The position numbers and the translations under genes were made by a program. From assembly GCA_013995675.1 (NCBI GenBank), contig VWRR01000002.1, positions 372,001 to 436,000 on the forward strand: 64,000 bases of DNA. The letters run 5' to 3'. Under the pieces are notes generated by a model. The model did not search any database. It had not been told where the DNA came from and worked only from the letters and a program-made list of their open reading frames with translations. Numbering within the stretch: position 1 is the stretch's first letter; every line of letters starts with the position of its first letter. This DNA comes from Cyanidiococcus yangmingshanensis. Its lineage: Eukaryota > Rhodophyta > Bangiophyceae > Cyanidiales > Cyanidiaceae. Positions 62,198 through 64,000 of this stretch are shown here, piece by piece.

Positions 62198-62998
62198 ATG
62201 AAGGTGCCGTCGGACTCGACACGCAGTTTTTACGACGTTCTTGGTGTTTCCCGGCGAGCGACCGTTGAGGAGATCAAGAAAGCGTACCGACGCCTGGTCT
62301 TGTCAGTGCACCCGGACCGGGTGCAAGCAAAAAGTGGCACCGCCGACGAGAACGCCCAGCGAGAAGCTCACGAGAACTTTCTCCAGCTGCAGCGCATCTA
62401 CGAGACACTGATTGACGAGGAGAAACGGGCATACTATGATGAGACGGGCAAGTGCCTAGATGAGCAGACCGCTTTGAACGAGGAGAGCACACTAGATGCA
62501 CTGCACGTTTTCTTTCGGACCTGTCAACGCCGCATCACCGAGGAAGATATCGCTACGTTTGAAGAAAAATATCGCTATTCAGAGATGGAACGTGAGGACG
62601 TTCTGAATCATTATCGGAATGTAGATGGAAAGGTAGATCATATGATCGACCATATCCCATACAGTGAGGAGAGCGATCTGTCCCGTTTCGTGAAGATCCT
62701 AGATGAGGCGCTTTGTCGTGGCGAGGTTGAGCGCACGCCAGCATATGCCCGCAGCCGAAAGGCATTGCTCGCTCGGGCCAAGCGTAGCGCTGGACGCGTC
62801 CGAAAGCCCAGCAAAGCGGATCGGAACAAGTTTGCAGCACTCCAGCAAGCTATCGTTTCGAGACGCGAAGACCGTGCAGCACAACTCGATGCGCTTTGTG
62901 ACCGTATTGCTTCCAAGTATGCAACGATGAGTGGTCAGAGGAAACGGCCGGCGAAGGCGACGAACGATCGGCAACAACGAGCACGCGCGAAAGACTGA
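62198..62998 (+). CDS. DNAJC9-like J-domain protein
   Basis: 266 residues from ATG 62198. The J-domain occupies about 10-80: FYDVLGVSRRATVEEIKKAY, then LVLSVHPDRV with the HPD triad that stimulates Hsp70, and FLQLQRIYETLIDEEKRAYY. The following region (FFRTCQRRITEEDIATFEEK, then YRYSEMEREDVLNHYRNVDG and FVKILDEALCRGEVERTPAY) matches DNAJC9, a nuclear co-chaperone that also binds histone H3-H4. The Lys/Arg-rich tail (from ~190) fits nuclear localisation. The TGA stop overlaps an ATG (ATGA) of an open but unrecognised frame. Confidence 0.85.
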   Translation: MKVPSDSTRSFYDVLGVSRRATVEEIKKAYRRLVLSVHPDRVQAKSGTADENAQREAHENFLQLQRIYETLIDEEKRAYYDETGKCLDEQTALNEESTLDALHVFFRTCQRRITEEDIATFEEKYRYSEMEREDVLNHYRNVDGKVDHMIDHIPYSEESDLSRFVKILDEALCRGEVERTPAYARSRKALLARAKRSAGRVRKPSKADRNKFAALQQAIVSRREDRAAQLDALCDRIASKYATMSGQRKRPAKATNDRQQRARAKD

Positions 62999-63777
62999 TG
63001 AAAGCAAATATCTCTGCGGCTCGAGGGAGACTGGCGAACGACACCGTCTTTCCATGGCAGCAACCGAGTCGACCCTGTCTGTCGACAGACTCTCCCGGAG
63101 CGCTGGTTCGTGCCTTGGAGAGAAGCAAAAGTCTTCGCGACAGCAGGGTTTGTTTTGGACGCTTTCTTTTCGAGTATGTGAAGCACATGATGGGAATCGG
63201 CGCTGCTGATCGCACATCGCGAGCAGGCCTTGAATCTCCCTCTTTCGCCCGTGGTGTTGGAGGCGGGGCCAGAGCGCCGATTGGAGAGCGCTATCTCCCC
63301 AATTCTCTACGGAAACTATGGCGCGGGCTTGCAAGCACCTTGGCGCCCAGTCGAGTACAGAGCCCGCTTCTCTGGGAACTGAATGAGCGTCGATGCCCAG
63401 CCGCTACTACATACGCATGCTAGAGGTGGCGGCTTTGGTCCACTCGTACTGAACGGCGAACGCCAATCCCTAACGATTCGATGATGAACTGCAACATTTA
63501 TGGATAGACATACGGCGGAACGAGGCCATCGAAAAGCGGGGTTTTCGTTTGGAACATATAGGAAGTTGCCTCTGAACCGATGCCTTGTTCACGGGGCATA
63601 AGTCGGCACAACGGGTCATCCATACCGTCCGTTTTTATTCGATGAATCAGCCGAATTGCGACTACTAAAGTTCCATTTCGCTGACGCGATTCCATATCTA
63701 CTGCGCTGCTTGATAGTGATACGACGTTCGCAACACGAACTCGCTATAACTAGCGTCGCCTCATACCATGAGCGAGG
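62999..63777. other. Intergenic between DNAJC9-like and HPF genes
   Basis: About 0.78 kb of convergent 3' flank. An ATG frame covers 62998-63423 (141 residues, e.g. RFLFEYVKHMMGIGAADRTS); its ATG overlaps the DNAJC9 stop, but no family is recognised and it may be chance. Confidence 0.35.
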
Positions 63778-64000
63778 TCAAGTCTCGGGCTCAATCAGAC
63801 CGACGCCACCGTGCCGACGGCGATAGACGACATTCACTTCACCTGTATCTGCGTTCCGAAACACGTAAAAATCGTGATCGATGTAGTCGAGACAGAGCAC
63901 CGCTTCCTCCACGGTCTGCAGAGGCATTGGAAACCGTTTCTTGCGCACCACTTCCCGACTCGGCTCCACACCCATTTCCTCGAGTTCGGACTCGACCTCG
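63778..64000 (-). CDS. Plastid long-form ribosome hibernation factor (HPF/PSRP1), C-terminal fragment
   Basis: Only the last ~74 residues are in the window; the frame runs off the right edge. The sequence VVRKKRFPMPLQTVEEAVLC, then LDYIDHDFYVFRNADTGEVN and VVYRRRHGGVGLIEP, is the C-terminal dimerisation domain of long HPF/plastid PSRP1 proteins. These dimerise and silence 70S ribosomes under stress or in the dark. In eukaryotic algae the protein is nuclear-encoded and plastid-targeted. The S30AE N-terminal domain and transit peptide should lie beyond position 64000. The preceding Glu-rich residues (EVESELEEMGVEP) are the linker. Confidence 0.9.
   Translation of the reverse strand, partial: EVESELEEMGVEPSREVVRKKRFPMPLQTVEEAVLCLDYIDHDFYVFRNADTGEVNVVYRRRHGGVGLIEPET

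Noticed and set aside
1-64000. Bacterial origin suggested by dapF, engB, sigma-70 and HPF homologues
   Set aside because: These proteins carry N-terminal extensions like transit peptides and sit among clearly eukaryotic genes (HSP90 with MEEVD, condensin II, CHD, nucleoporin, V-ATPase), so they are nuclear genes for plastid proteins.

Overview
This window looks like nuclear DNA of a unicellular red alga of the Cyanidioschyzon / Cyanidiophyceae type. The evidence is compact, mostly intronless eukaryotic genes with modest GC richness. There is a cytosolic HSP90 ending in MEEVD, a CHD chromatin remodeller, a condensin II HEAT subunit, a nucleoporin and a 20S proteasome subunit. Alongside these are nuclear genes for probable plastid proteins: a sigma-70 factor, chorismate mutase, diaminopimelate epimerase, a plastid-type E3 lipoamide dehydrogenase, an EngB GTPase and a long-form ribosome hibernation factor. 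The species assignment is inference. No mobile element, virus-like element, CRISPR array or rRNA was recognised.

Layout. 0-12.9 kb: SEC63 C-terminus, a TDY-type MAP kinase (-), chorismate mutase (+), adenylosuccinate lyase (-), tRNA-Asn with a 12-nt intron (+), plastid sigma factor (-), Asp/Asn beta-hydroxylase-like gene (+). 14.8-29.0 kb: a 1958-residue CHD remodeller carrying FYRN/FYRC-like domains, an NSUN5-like rRNA methyltransferase, WDR33/Pfs2, and presequence protease (all +). 30.0-45.5 kb: degenerate 30-bp repeats and a heat-shock-element candidate ahead of HSP90 (+), PSMA5 (+) tail-to-tail with a BASS transporter (-), an orphan protein (+) tail-to-tail with a coiled-coil protein (-), DapF (-), orphan reading frames (-), and EngB with a helical-repeat N-terminus (+). 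47-64 kb: an ABHD13/Bem46 hydrolase (+), plastid E3 (-), condensin II CAP-D3 (+), V-ATPase F (-), Nup133-like (+), a TFIIS-middle-like protein (-) divergent from DNAJC9-like (+), and the C-terminus of a plastid HPF (-).

There are no operons. Genes are single units separated by about 0.1-2 kb, with some convergent pairs overlapping at their 3' ends and some close divergent pairs.

The most striking anomaly is a set of about a dozen apparent reading-frame breaks. Five or six lie in clearly recognisable conserved genes (HSP90, NSUN5, the beta-hydroxylase, BASS, CAP-D3), with no protein sequence missing. Nearly all have the same sign (one extra base). Large neighbours such as CHD, PreP and Nup133 are uninterrupted. 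Insertion-type assembly errors are the simplest explanation, but the pattern deserves checking. The most interesting protein architecture is the CHD6-9-like remodeller ending in FYRN/FYRC-like modules, which are otherwise known from MLL-type and JmjC proteins.
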